NCBI RefSeq assembly: GCF_022965805.1
Contig: NC_133103.1
Location: 31,807,635-31,871,634 of the forward strand
Length of the DNA: 64,000 nt
Source: Primulina eburnea
Lineage: Eukaryota; Streptophyta; Magnoliopsida; Lamiales; Gesneriaceae
Reading direction: 5' to 3'
The position numbers and the translations under genes were made by a program. Positions 46,878 to 57,879 of the stretch are shown piece after piece. Below the pieces are notes generated by a model. It worked only from the letters and a program-made list of their open reading frames with translations, searched no databases and was not told the origin of the DNA. Position 1 is the first letter of the stretch; every line of letters starts with the position of its first letter.

Positions 46878-48689
46878 CTATTTTGGTAACCCGACTACAA
46901 AGTCCATAGATATATTATCCCACTTCCACTCGGGTATTTCTAATGGCTGCAGAAGCCCTCCAGGTCGCTGATGTTCCGCCTTGACTTGTTGACAGACTAA
47001 ACACTTTGCAACAAAGACCGCTACGTCTTTCTTCATTCCATTCCACCAGTAGTTATTTTTCAAATCCCTGTACATCTTGGTGCTTCCTGGATGTACTGAA
47101 AATTTGGATTTATGTGCCTCGGCCATCACCTCTTCTCGAATTCCATCGATGTCTGGCACATATAATCTCCCTTTCATCCAAAGGATACCATATTTATCAA
47201 TTTGAAATTCTGGAATCTTTCCTTCCTGAACTTGTTCCTTTATCTTGAAGATATTGGTGTCTTGACTTTGTTTTAGTTTGATGGTCTCTTGGAGACCTGG
47301 TTGCACTGATAATGACGATAAGCTCACTTTTCCGGGGTTCCTCCGACTCAATGCATCTGCCACTTTATTTGCTTTTCCCGGATGATAGCTGATTACCAAA
47401 TCGTAATCTTTGAGAAGTTCCATCCACCTTCTTTGCCTCATGTTTAATTCCTTCTGAGTGAAAATGTACTTAAGGCTCTGGTGATCAGTAAAAACTTCGC
47501 ATTTTACTCCATAGAGATAGTGCCTCCAGATTTTAAGCGCGAATACTACTGCGGCTAGCTCCAAATCATGAGTGGGGTAATTCTGCTCGTATGGTTTCAA
47601 TTGTCGTGAGGCATACGCAATTACCTGACCCTCTTGCATAAGCACACACCCTAACCCTCCCTTTGAAGCATCACTGTAAATGGTAAAATTCTTACCATCC
47701 TCGGGAAGAATCAGTACTGGTGTGGATGAGAGTTTTGTCTTCAGGGTTTCAAAACTCTTTTCGCAAGCTTCATTCCAAATGAATTTCGAATTTTTCTGAG
47801 TAAGTTTAGTGAGTGGGATAGCTATTGACGAAAATCCTTCTACAAATTTTCTATAATAGCCTGCTAATCCCAGAAAACTTCTTATCTCTGTCACTGTTTT
47901 AGGTTGAGGCCAATCTTTAATTGCCTCCACTTTCTTAGGGTCTACTGACACCCCTTGTTCTGAGATTATATGACCTAGGAACGCCACACGTTTCAGCCAG
48001 AATTCACACTTCTTGAATTTGGCATAGAGTTCTTTCTCTCGTAATGTTTGCAAAGTAAGACGCAGATGCTCACTATGTTCTTCCTCACTTGGTGAGTACA
48101 CCAAGATGTCATCTATGAACACTACCACGAACTTATCGAGATACGGTTTGAATACTCGGTTCATAAGATCCATGAATGCTGCAGGAGCATTGGTTAGACC
48201 AAACGGCATTACCGTGAATTCGTAGTGCCCATACCTTGTCCTAAAAGCAGTCTTAGGGATATCTTCTGCTTTGAATTTTAACTGATGGTAACCTGATATG
48301 AGATCAAGTTTTGAGAAAACTTTAGCTCCTTTTAACTGATCGAAAAGACCATCTATTCTCGGGAGTGGGTACTTATTCTTTATGGTGATCTTGTTTAGCT
48401 CCTGGTAGTCGATACATAGCCTCATGCTTCCGTCCTTTTTCTTTACAAAAAGCACTGGGGCTTCCCACGGTGATGCACTGGGGCGAACCTGCTTCTTGTC
48501 CAGTAGTTCTTGCAGTTGATCCTTCAGCTCTTTTAATTCAGCTGGAGCCATTCGGTATGGTGCTTTAGAGATTGGTACAGCACCAGGGACCAAGTTGATT
48601 TCAAATTCTACTTCTCTATCGGGTATCTCTCCTGGTAATTCTTCGGGAAAAACGTCTGGAAATTCTTTAACAATTGAAATTTCTTCCAA
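46878..48689 (-). pseudogene. pol: E7 reverse transcriptase, RNase H and integrase N-terminal part
   Basis: 603 open codons. [16 protein letters not shown] (about 74-87), [10 protein letters not shown], catalytic FIDD at 191-194. RNase H: SDAS (Asp 340), HDLELAA (Glu 377), TDH (Asp 402). Integrase: H-X-H zinc half, CLVCQQVK, first catalytic Asp in [11 protein letters not shown] just before the stop. All RT and RNase H catalytic residues are kept. The true N-terminus is the upstream Gag-protease frame, from which it is separated by a one-base shift near 48700. The normal PWGAP has E for G. Confidence 0.88.
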
Positions 48690-49591
48690 CTTTGGAACTT
48701 CTTCTCCTTTAACTTATTAAGTACAGCTAGGTAAATATCTTCTCCTCCCTTTATAGCCTTCCAGGCTTGTGAGGGTGACAGTAGGGATTTTCTTTCTTTG
48801 GATTTCCCGTGAAATAAGACTTCCCTCTTTGCTGGAGTTTGAAGTCTAATTTCTTTCTTCTGACAGTCAACTATGGCATGGTTCTTAGCTAACCAGTCCA
48901 TTCCAAGAATGATGTCAAACTCCACCATATTGAGTTGAATCAATTCTACTTCAAAAGTTTGTTTGCCGATGCAAATTTTACAGTTTCGATATACTTTGTG
49001 AGTTTCGATTATTTTACCAGCCGGTGTTGCTACTCTTAACGGTTCACTAAGAATATCATGCTCAAGTTTAAGCTTCTTAGCATATCTTCTAGACACAAAC
49101 GAATGGGTGGCACCACAATCAAACAAAGCATATGCAGGCATTTTATTGAGTAAGATGGTACCTGCCACAACTTCGTTGCTATTATCGGCTTCCTCTTGGG
49201 TTATGGCATAAACCCGAGCATTTGTTTTGTTTTCATGTTGTTTGTTGGGTCCCGACCCTTTGTCCTTGTTGTCTGGACAGTCTTTAATTCTATGGCCCAC
49301 TTTCCCGCACTTGAAACAAGCGCCTGTCTTCCGATAACATTCCCCAATATGTTTTTGTCGACATGTGTCACACCATTTTCCTTCGGTGCTACCATTACTG
49401 CCAAAACTTCCTTTGAAGGACCCTCCTGAATAATTTGGTTTCTTGAACTTGAGATTATTCTGCGTGGATTGATTGTTCAATGGTCTCTTGTTCTTGTTTT
49501 CTTCTTCTCGTCGCTTGATATCGGTTTCTGCACTCATTGTAGCGCCCATCAAGTCCGCAAAGCTGCTTGGTTTGTACACTGCCAGTGCCAC
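48608..49591 (-). pseudogene. E7 gag C-terminal zinc knuckle and protease
   Basis: This is the continuation of gag after a one-base shift near 49580. It is basic and rich in Lys/Asn, then CDTCRQKHIGEC and a CCHC knuckle CFKCGKVGHRIKDC, then protease FDCGATHSFVS with Cys in the place of the usual Thr/Ser of the active-site triad, then DIILGMDWLAKNHAIVDC. The last residues (from about position 290) are out of frame with RT. The Cys could mean an inactive protease, or a tolerated variant. Confidence 0.82.
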
Positions 49592-50241
49592 TGAATTCGG
49601 TTGTTTAGTCCTTTCTTGTAGCGGTGCATTTTTAACGTCTCATCTGACATGATTGTCGGAACGTAAGTTCCTAAATCGTTGAATTTTGACGTGTACTCCA
49701 TTACCGTCATATCTGGTGACTGTCTGAAATTCTCAAACTCATTCAGCTTTTGTAGACGAAACTCGGCCGGATAGTATTGTTTCAAGTATTCTCTTTTGAA
49801 AATTTGCCACGTGATATCTTCTACATCAGCTAAAGGTAGCGACACAGTTTCCCACCATTTCCTAGCCCGATCCTCCAATAACGGGGTCACGACTTCCACT
49901 CTCAATTCTTCCGGTACCTCCAGTAGATGTAGTTGTGTTTCAACGTTCTTGAGCCAGTTGTGACTGACCTCCGGATCTGGGTTCCCATCGAAAGTTGGAA
50001 CTCGATTCCTTCTGAGAGATTCATAGTGATACTTAATCCCACGTGGCTGAGGTTCTTGGGGTGGTTGGATGGCGTTGGCCAGTGGATTCACAATTCCTTG
50101 TAATGTTGCAGCGACGATAGTTGCTATTGCCATCATATCCTCTTGACTGAGGTTTACTCTGGGTGGTGGCGGTGGTGGTGGATTATCTTTTTGGTTGGCG
50201 TCCCGAGCGTTACGGTTGTTTCGGGGTGGTCTGCCTGCCAT
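49549..50241 (-). pseudogene. gag: E7 gag N-terminal and capsid part
   Basis: It starts MAGRPPRNNRN with a Pro run, a hydrophobic helix (MMAIATIVAATLQGIVN), then the capsid fold (VPTFDGNPDPEVSHNWLKNVE, ARKWWETV, WQIFKREYLKQYYP, FRQSPDMTVMEYTSKFNDL, YKKGLNNRIQ). It ends by a frameshift soon after. The ATG context (GGAGATGGC) is good. It lies 155 bp after ORF B. Confidence 0.85.
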
Positions 50242-50396
50242 CTCCTATAAACACGTATTTTCTTTATTAATTTGTTTGCCACAAAATTTAATCAAAGGAA
50301 TAATTTCATTAATATTGAAAAGGATTTGCATACAACCAACGATTAAATCAATTAATCCTAGATTCAATCAAAAGCTAATCTAGGGTCCTTTTCTCC

Positions 50397-50957
50397 CTAT
50401 TCATCTAACACTTCGCCGTCTCCTACAGCCTCGTTAATTTCTTCTTCTTCCATTGGATTTTCTTCCAATTGCTCTATGAGTTCTTCCATGTTGACCATCT
50501 CATTTTGTAGATGCTCGATGTAATTCTGCAGTTGCGTGTTGTGGTGATCAAGGTTGTTCACTTGGTCCTGCAGTTCTTGTATTGTCGATTGGCTTACTTT
50601 CTCATCGATTTCTTGTTCTCCAATCTTTTCCTCAAGACGATGTTGAATACTGAGAAGGCCATCACTTCGGATTTGGAGCGTAAGAATCCTATCTTGCGCT
50701 TTCTTCAGCTCTTGTTTGGTGATCTCATGCTGTCGTTCCGACTCTAGATGATACGCAGCGTATCGTCTGACGTCATCGCGCAATTTCTTTTCCTCAACTC
50801 TGGCTTCCCGAAGGTCTTCCCCTATACATATATTGTTTCCATCCAATTGGTAGTTATCTCTTTCTAGTTTCTCATTTCTTTCTTTCAGTATTTTAATTTC
50901 CATCTCTTGCTTTTGAAGTTGACTTTGGAGTTCATTTATGATGTTTTGGGGATCCAT
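50397..50957 (-). CDS. E7 ORF B: acidic coiled-coil protein upstream of gag
   Basis: 186 intact codons from MDPQNIINELQ. Nearly the whole protein shows heptad spacing of Leu/Ile (NELQSQLQKQEMEIKILKE, VNNLDHHNTQLQNYIEHLQN, MEELIEQLEENP), and it ends in a strongly acidic tail (MEEEEINEAVGDGEVLDE). There is no zinc finger, signal peptide or membrane segment. It lies on the genome strand between ORF A and gag. I do not recognise the family. Possible roles (oligomerisation, Gag partner, RNA or chromatin tether) are guesses. It could alternatively be a captured host coding segment. Confidence 0.75.
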   Translation of the reverse strand: MDPQNIINELQSQLQKQEMEIKILKERNEKLERDNYQLDGNNICIGEDLREARVEEKKLRDDVRRYAAYHLESERQHEITKQELKKAQDRILTLQIRSDGLLSIQHRLEEKIGEQEIDEKVSQSTIQELQDQVNNLDHHNTQLQNYIEHLQNEMVNMEELIEQLEENPMEEEEINEAVGDGEVLDE

Positions 50958-51098
50958 GTAGTGTTCCTAATAAGAAAAGAACATTTTCATAAGATATTTG
51001 TCAAATTTTAAATATGCAATAATAGAAAGTTTCGAAATAATATTTTTCTCGGTCACAACTTTATTACAATCCAGATATTCTGTTAAAAATTTGCTAAT

Positions 51099-51602
51099 TT
51101 AATCGAACACATCTCCTCCGTCGCTATCACTATCGCTCTCGACTCCATCTACCTCCATGGGTGCTACTTCTGCTTCCTCCATGTTTTCTATCACTGAATG
51201 TAGGTAGTTATTTTGGTCTTGGAGCCGATCCATAGTGTCGTGGAGCTTCGAAATATACCGATCCTGCTTGGCGATGTACTCCTCCTGGCACTGACGGGCC
51301 TGAGCAGCGCGATCCTTTTCTATCTCAATTCTCTCAAGTAAATCCTTGTTGATTGAAACCAAGCGCGCGAAGCGAATCGAATTCGTCGGTATCTGTAGCA
51401 TTTGACTTTCAGCTACATCCAAATGATGAGTGAGTCGCTGTACGTCCGACTCCAACAGGTGCCTAATCTCATTCAGCTCTTGCCTTTCCAATTTCCCTTT
51501 GGCTAGTCGCGCCTTTAAAGTCGCTATTTTCCTAGCGTGGTTATCGATGGTAAGCTGACGCATGCGCAGAGCAGCCTGTGCGCGAGTACGAGGGGCAGCC
51601 AT
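51099..51602 (-). CDS. E7 ORF A: basic-to-acidic coiled-coil protein, first ORF after primer site
   Basis: 167 intact codons from MAAPRTRAQAALRMRQ. The N-terminus is Arg/Lys-rich and helical, followed by coiled-coil stretches (ATLKARLAKGKLERQELNEI, LHDTMDRLQDQNNYLHSVIE) and an acidic end with Ser/Asp repeats (ESDSDSDGGDVFD). The ATG has A at -3 and G at +4, a good plant context. It is 141 bp upstream of ORF B and shares its general design (coil plus acidic tail), so the two may be diverged duplicates or partners; I cannot show sequence homology. I know of no such pair in this lineage. Confidence 0.75.
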   Translation of the reverse strand: MAAPRTRAQAALRMRQLTIDNHARKIATLKARLAKGKLERQELNEIRHLLESDVQRLTHHLDVAESQMLQIPTNSIRFARLVSINKDLLERIEIEKDRAAQARQCQEEYIAKQDRYISKLHDTMDRLQDQNNYLHSVIENMEEAEVAPMEVDGVESDSDSDGGDVFD

Positions 51603-51798
51603 TTCCTAGGATAAAAATAAATCATCAGAATCGTAGAAAGGCACGAAGCACAAATAGTAGAAACAAAGTTGTCGTGGAATTTTCAATAATAAGGATTTTC
51701 GGAATGACTGACCGAAAGGATAGATTTTTGGAGCTGTTCGAATTTTTTTAGAGAACAGATGAAGGTTGGGTTCAGATTGGGATGCACTAGGCTTTTGC

Positions 51799-51823
51799 CA
51801 AAATTTGACTTTGTCAAATTTTG
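51799..51823 (-). other. Perfect hairpin in E7 leader
   Basis: An 11-bp perfect stem CAAAATTTGAC / GTCAAATTTTG with a 3-nt loop lies about 36 nt after the primer site and upstream of ORF A in the transcript. It is placed where packaging or dimer signals are found in other retroelements; the role is inferred only from position. Confidence 0.6.
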
Positions 51824-51858
51824 TCTGTCAAAATCCCAGCGGGATTATGAACCTGGTA

Positions 51859-51870
51859 GCTCTGATACCA
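51859..51870 (-). other. E7 primer binding site
   Basis: TGGTATCAGAGC on the minus strand, six bases after the LTR end. Confidence 0.85.
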
Positions 51871-51876
51871 CTTAAA

Positions 51877-53622
51877 TGTCACGCCCCGAGTCCGAAGCAT
51901 AGGTGACATCCGGCATTGTTTAACAATTAAATTGAAAACAATAAAGCCTCGTATCAAATCAAACCAGTCTTTTTCATAAATGAAATATTGTCTTACAATG
52001 ACAAAGGAATAAAATACATCAGAGTTTCTAATAGCGGAAACGAAAGAAAAGTAAAATGTTGAATTCTGATCTTGATCTCTGATTCACCAACCCCAGAAAG
52101 CATCTTGCTCTTCCTCATTCAGTTGCTCCTCATTCTTATCTGAAATTTGTAAGGGGTGAGTGTTTTGGGAAACACTCAGCAAGTGGGGGTCGATCGATTC
52201 CAAAGATACATATAGAACTTAATTCCTTAAAACATTTCTTTAACATACTTTCAAAACTAATATTCTTAACTTGGCACAACGGAAACGAATCGAATAAGAG
52301 ACATAACTTATCAAATGATTCAGAACAAAACAGAAGCAATACAGATCATTTCAATTCGGAACAGAACATATCGGAACAGATAGAACACTGTTACTCATCT
52401 CATTTTCATGGTCAAATTGTCCCCAATATGTTAGTCCTCTAAGGGGTGAGGCCAGAACATGGTTTTATACCCACCAATGGGGGCCAGACAGAACATGGTT
52501 TTATACCCACCAATGGGGGCCGAACAGAACATGGTTTTATACCCACCAATGGGGGCCGAACAGAACATGGTTTTATACCCACCAATGGGGGCCAGACAGA
52601 ATCACAATTCTCGTCCCATTTCAAATTCGAATCGTAACAGTGCAACAAAGATTTCAGACTTATCAGACAGAACTTTTCAGATTTTCAGATTTCAGAGTTT
52701 TCATACTGACACAGCGGAATCAAAGAATTTCGAAGCATAGAAGAGAACACATAATCGATCGAAATTTTAAACAGAATGTCTTAGCAATTTTCGAAAATGA
52801 AGACACACATACATGCATGTCATGATATACATATTCAAGTTTAAAAATACAAACGAATACATATCAAAAGCCCACTTACTTGAATTGTTATATGAAATTC
52901 TTTCTTGGAATTCCGGCAGCACCTTGGCGTATTTTTCAAAAATACTGCTTTCACTTCGACAGTATGATGACGCAAAACTCCAGCACGTCAATCGCCCGAG
53001 CTTCTTCTCTTCCTTGAAATTTCGGCCGAGTGGTTTGAGAAGGGGGGAAGAAGCCGAAATTTTGAGGTTTTCTTGGGGTAACCTTTTCTATCATTCTAGA
53101 GTCCTATTTATAGAAAATCCCTTGCCCCTTTGCCTCCCCTTAGCCGTCCCCTTGGCCTCCAGGAAATGGAGTAATGGTGGTCAAAGGTTATTAAATCATC
53201 AAGCTCCATACCAAGCATCAAAAGCCATTTCTTGCATCATTATTGTGTCTTGATCTCCTAGCTCATCCTTTAGCTCTTCCATGGATTTCCTCAAAGATCA
53301 TTTCTTACACCATTAGCTTGTCCAATCCTTTAGCTCTCATTTTAGGACAAACATAGTTGAGCTTCCTTGAGCTGAAAGATTGTGTCCTTGAGCTAGGGTT
53401 TTACTCCTCCCTTGGCAACACTTAAATGGATACGGTTACTTGTAGCTTGACCTCCTGTTGAGCTAATCCCCGAGCTTAGAATCTACTTTCTCGAGTTAAA
53501 TTTGATGAGATTTAAGTTATTATTCCAGTTGTTTAGTTAAAATAAAAATTACTGAACTCATTTTAAATAATTTTTATATTACTTACTTGATTTGCTTCGG
53601 TCGAAATTTTCGGGTTCTCACA
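51877..53622 (-). repeat. E7 5' LTR
   Basis: It is 1746 bp. It keeps a short promoter segment (53059-53189) with a CTATAAATAG box in element orientation and no CpG dyad cassette. It has four copies of a 36-bp minisatellite (52457-52600), where the partner LTR has two. Confidence 0.88.
52457..52600 (-). repeat. 36-bp minisatellite in E7 5' LTR
   Basis: Four copies of a unit containing GGTTTTATACCCACCAATGG. The 3' LTR has two copies at about 43491-43562. The peptide repeats read from it are artefacts. Confidence 0.8.
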
Positions 53623-53627
53623 GTAAA

Positions 53628-55011
53628 AACTAGATTGTGCAAGATTTAGCTATCTGATTTCAAATCCGAGCTTAGATTATTGATCCTTGCAGTAAGAGCT
53701 TCAAAGTGATGTAAGTTTCCTTCAATTTCACTATGATTCAGATTTTATGGATTAGGGAAATTGTAATATGATGGTTATATTGTGTTCTTGACATAGTAAG
53801 CATTGTATATTCGCAAACGAATTGAAGAAATGGTATCGTTTGCATTTGTTATGATTTTCAGCATGTCTTGAATAAGAAAGATAGAGAATTCAAAAGAGAT
53901 ATGAGCTTAGGATGTATAGATCATTATGAATATGAATTGAGGTTATTGATTATTGATATATGATGCGATTTAGATTGATGAGTATCGAGAAACTACGTCG
54001 TTATGCCGTCGATTGTTACCGAGATTGAATATGGATTACATATGAATTGCTTGGGGTTGTATATTGATAGAATGCATCTCTACATTGCCATTTCAGATTT
54101 ATCATACCTCACTTCGACATCGAGACCTCGACATCGATAAATGTTTAGCAACAAGAAAAGTATAATGCATGTTTTGTTTGGGGAGATACAACTCAAATGA
54201 GAGCACATTTGAGTTTCCCAACCAAAATCACATACTAGATTTATTGTTTATCTTGAATTGTGATTGTGATTTGTTTATAGACTTGTATTCAAATCTTTTA
54301 AGATGATTATGCATTATTTACAGATTGTTGTGCATTGCATTTAAGATAGGGAGTCTTGGCAGATCCGTCAAACTTCTAGATGTTCGGTGATATCACAGCT
54401 TAGGGGAAGATCATTCTCCTATTGTAGATGTGGATACAGATCAGGCCGAAGTCTAGGAATAAGACATACCGTCACCCCGATTGGGAGGGTAGGTGATAGA
54501 TCGTCTTATTCACACCGGGATCCCTAGAGGTCTAGTCGAGTCGATTCCAGACATGGTTTGATTCGCATTGCATTGTATGTTTATATAGATGACATTTATT
54601 ATAGCATGTTTCATGTTTAGCTTGATATATGCATGTATACATGTTTATACTGGGATTCGTTCTCACCGGAGTTTCCGGTTGTTGTTATGTCTGTATGTGT
54701 GCATAACAACAGGTGGGGCAGGATCTGGGTCGAGACAGAGACGAGATTGATATAGCGTGGAGACTACAGGCGCAGCAGAGGACTAGTGGTTTTTAGTAGA
54801 CTTGGACTAATTTGTATTTGGTATTGTATTAAACGATAGTTGGATTTATGTATTAGAACACGACATATTTGTATGTTTGTAAAATAAATAAAGACGTTAC
54901 GTTTGTTTATATAACATTAGAGTTAATGTTAGAAAGCGAAAATTTGACCCACTTTTTATATTACCGATCCATTTAATCCCAAAGAAAAGAATTAGAGCCC
55001 GGGTCCCCACA
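53628..55011 (+). repeat. E5 5' LTR, second part
   Basis: It continues the LTR after E7 with AACTAGATTGTGCAAGATTTAG, the counterpart of 35950 in E3. It contains the GGGATCCCTAGA box (54518), hairpin 1 CCGGA-GTT-TCCGG (54666-54678) and hairpin 2 GTTGTTATG/CATAACAAC (54681-54710), and ends GGGTCCCCACA. Confidence 0.85.
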
Positions 55012-55016
55012 ACAGG

Positions 55017-55028
55017 TGGTATCAGAGC
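55017..55028 (+). other. E5 primer binding site
   Basis: TGGTATCAGAGC lies five bases after the LTR end. Confidence 0.88.
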
Positions 55029-55272
55029 GATAGATCCTTTAGATTAAGATAAGATAGAATGAGCGGGGTAGATCGAGTCTTTTTCCTTTCTTGATGATGT
55101 GCTATCATGATTTGTTGCTTTCATTATTGCATGTTGTATGGTTATCTGACTTGTATTACAGCATGTACTAGTAAAGACTGAATCAGAACCGATTCTGGAT
55201 CAGAGGTAAATGATCAGAGGAGGGCTGAGACAGTTGTATAGATGATATACTAATTTGTTGAATAGCAGATAC

Positions 55273-56675
55273 ATGCCTCCTAGAAGAGCAGCAGTGCCTC
55301 TACGACCCACAGCACCAGAACAGGGTAGCACATCCGGGGATCCAATGGACGTTACTGCTACACCCATGGAGACTCTGTTAAAACGATTCCAATCTTTCAG
55401 ACCACCTACCTTAAGGGGTACAGAAAACGCCATTGAATGTGAAAGCTGGTTGGAGGATATCGAGATGTTATTCGAGTCTCTAGAATACAATGATGAGAAA
55501 AGAGTGAAACTCATTGGCCATCAACTGCAAGATGTGGCTAAGAATTGGTGGTTGAATATCAAAAGAGCACTAGAGCTGCGTGGCACGGAGATTACATGGA
55601 AAGTGTTCAAGACAGAGTTTTATCAGCGATTCTTTCCTATATCCTACCGAAAAGATAAAGGCGCTGAGTTTGCAAACTTGAGGCAAGGGCAACTGAACAT
55701 CGAAGAGTACGTCGCTAAATTTTCTTCCTTGCTTCGATTTGCACCTCACGTTTCAGGTAATGATGAGGCCGTGGCAGATCAGTTTATAAACGGCTTAAAT
55801 CCCGATATCTTTACGTTGGTAAATACTGGAAGACCCAACAATTTCGCTGAGGCATTGAACCGTGCGAAAGGAGCAGAAGCAGGATTGCTTAGGCAACGGA
55901 GTGTTCCGTATGTTGCCCCGAGTCCGAGACCGCCACTACCTCCAGCACAACCTCCTCCTAGATTTGATATCGGCGGTATTAGTAGCGGGCGAAAGGATCA
56001 GTTGAAAGCAAAAGGGAAGCAGTTCAAAAGACCGGGGAGCAGTTCGTCGAGCTCTAGTGGATCCAGACAGAGTGGTTTTGATCCGAATACAAGGTATACA
56101 GGTGTCTACTACAGTTCTTGTGGTGGCAGGCATGCCACAGAGCAGTTCCAGGGTGTAGTGGGCAGATGTAACATATGTAGGCAACAGGGGCATTTCGCCA
56201 AAGTGTGTCCCCAGAAAGGCTCACAGAGATTTCAAGGTGCAGGGTCATCTGCATCCGTAGCTCAGCCTGAGAAGCAAGCTTCCTCTGTTCATTCCTTTCA
56301 GCCACCACAGACACAGACGCAGCCCAGAGCCAGAGGTAGCCAGACCGTGAGCCAACCTCCTCGACAACAGGCTCAGGTGTTTGCATTGACAGAGGAGCAA
56401 GCACATGATGCCCCAGATGATGTTATAGCAGGTAACTGTTCTCTTTGCGATTATTCCGCTTATATATTGATAGATACGGGTTCATCGCATACCTTCATCT
56501 CAGAACGATTTGCATTATTGCATTCTCTGCCTGTTGAGTCTTTGTTGGATGTCGTGTCCATTACTTCTCCGTTGGGAAGTGGTTTGATAACTGTAACTAC
56601 GGTTAGACTTGTATAGTATTTGGGTTAGATGATTTTGATTGCATTGTTGGGATTGACATGTTAACAAAGTACAGA
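55273..56675 (+). pseudogene. gag: E5 gag-protease, cut by E6
   Basis: 447 open codons from MPPRRAAVPLRPTAPEQG; this ATG is chosen because it matches the Gag start of E6 and the array. The capsid fold is readable (CESWLEDIEMLFESLEY, AKNWWLNIKRAL, FYQRFFPISYRKDKG, RQGQLNIEEYVAKF, FINGLNPDIF), then a Ser-rich linker. The first knuckle has lost two Cys (YSSCGGRHATEQF). The second is canonical (CNICRQQGHFAKVC). The protease LIDTGSSHTFIS follows in the same frame. The frame closes at 56616 after an internal deletion, and E6 interrupts at 56676. Gag and protease share one frame here, unlike E6. Confidence 0.85.
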
Positions 56676-56802
56676 TGTAATGCCCGGAAATTTAATCCCA
56701 GTAATCTGTAATTATTGATTTATAATTGATAGGATTACAAAAGGATTAATCGGGACATTGAGAAAAGAATTAGAAATGAAATGGTGAAGGTGAGGCCGAG
56801 GG

Positions 56803-56960
56803 GACACCGCACCCGCGGCCTAGGAAGCACCGCACCCGCGGTTGTGCTTCGGGAAATATTGTGCATCGAAACCGTAGGGTGACCGCACCCGCGGTGCTTA
56901 CGAGACCGCACCCGCGGTGCAAGACCGCACCCGCGGTGCAGCAACGACCGCACCCGCAAT
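56803..56960 (+). promoter_or_regulatory. A-type dyad cassette in E6 5' LTR
   Basis: Six or seven copies of the ACCGCACCCGCGGT type occur. The last one reads GCAATG where the 3' LTR keeps GCGGTG, two G-to-A changes since insertion. A TATA run follows about 55 bp later. Confidence 0.8.
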
Positions 56961-57879
56961 GTTGCGTGTCTTGCGGAAAATGAGCCACTTGCTGTGATGC
57001 ATGCGCGAGTTGTCTATATATATATATAGCATTGTTCTTCGAAAATCAGAACATAAATCAAGAAAGGGTCGAGGGAGATTTGTTAAAAATCCTTACGCCT
57101 TTATCTTTCAATCCATTCGTCCGAATTTGAATCCGACTTCGGTATCGAGTTCCTAGCGACGTAGGCTACAACTGGACGTAAGTTTTACTACGTTTTGACA
57201 TGTTTTAGAATTATGATATTGTCAGAACTGAATGGAACTCATATATGTTGTTCTTGACATATGAGACATTATAGAATCGAAGTCAGACTAAGAAACGGAC
57301 TGATTATCGAATTGTTATGAATTTTTAGGGTATATTGATTTATACCAGACAGATCTGAATTGTGATTGGATTACAGATGGTATCAGATATGAGTTATGGA
57401 TTGTAACTATTATCTGTTGAATCGGTATTGACGGGGATATTGAAATTGTACCGTTATACCGTTGATTTTGAATTAAGTCCAGATTGATCAGATTGTTATT
57501 GATTTGGACGGTATATTGATATGAGATTATTGATATTGTCATTGCCAGACAGGCTGTGAGTTCAGGACATCGACCGAGCCAGAAACCGACGAAAGAAAGG
57601 TATAAGTCAATGTGGTATTGGGAGATGGACTTGAGTCGGTTTGGACTTGGGTTTCCCTAAATCACATACTTTACTTTATTGCATTGATATTTGCATTGAA
57701 TTGATGATATACTTGTTCTCTTGATTTTAGATGACAGGTAGTAGACGATTTATCTTGTGACAGAAGTGCCGGATAGTGGTGGTATCGCCACGGCACATGG
57801 TACGATGTCTCAAGATAGGTTGTTAAAGATAGAACTGCAGTCCATGACGGATAGGTCAGGACACCGGATGTTTGGTTAT

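Larger units (their letters stand above)
42911..53622 (-). mobile_element. E7: minus-strand chromovirus-like element with two extra ORFs
   Basis: It is 10.7 kb, bounded by LTRs starting TGTGAGAACCC and ending GGGGCGTGACA in element orientation, with the target duplication GTAAA at 42906-42910 and 53623-53627. In element order it has LTR (53622-51877), primer site, leader hairpin, coiled-coil ORF A, coiled-coil ORF B, gag, zinc knuckle-protease, RT-RNase H-integrase, chromodomain-like tail, purine tract, LTR (45804-42911). Gag-pol has two frameshifts and two stops; both upstream ORFs are intact. Confidence 0.92.
42371..56675 (+). mobile_element. E5: plus-strand element carrying E7, cut by E6
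   Basis: The 5' LTR is in two parts, 42371-42910 and 53628-55011, separated by E7 and its target duplication. It is followed by a primer site and the gag-protease frame to 56675, where the E6 LTR begins. The rest of E5 would lie beyond the window. The left flank in E4 is GTTTT. Confidence 0.85.

Noticed and set aside
48608..50241. Programmed frameshifting between E7 gag parts and pol
   Set aside because: The shifts fall inside conserved Gag and at the protease-RT linker without a slippery heptamer and structure that I could see; simple indels are more likely.
55012..55030. tRNA gene suggested by TGGTATCAGAGC
   Set aside because: The string is a primer binding site directly after an LTR end in each occurrence; no cloverleaf surrounds it.
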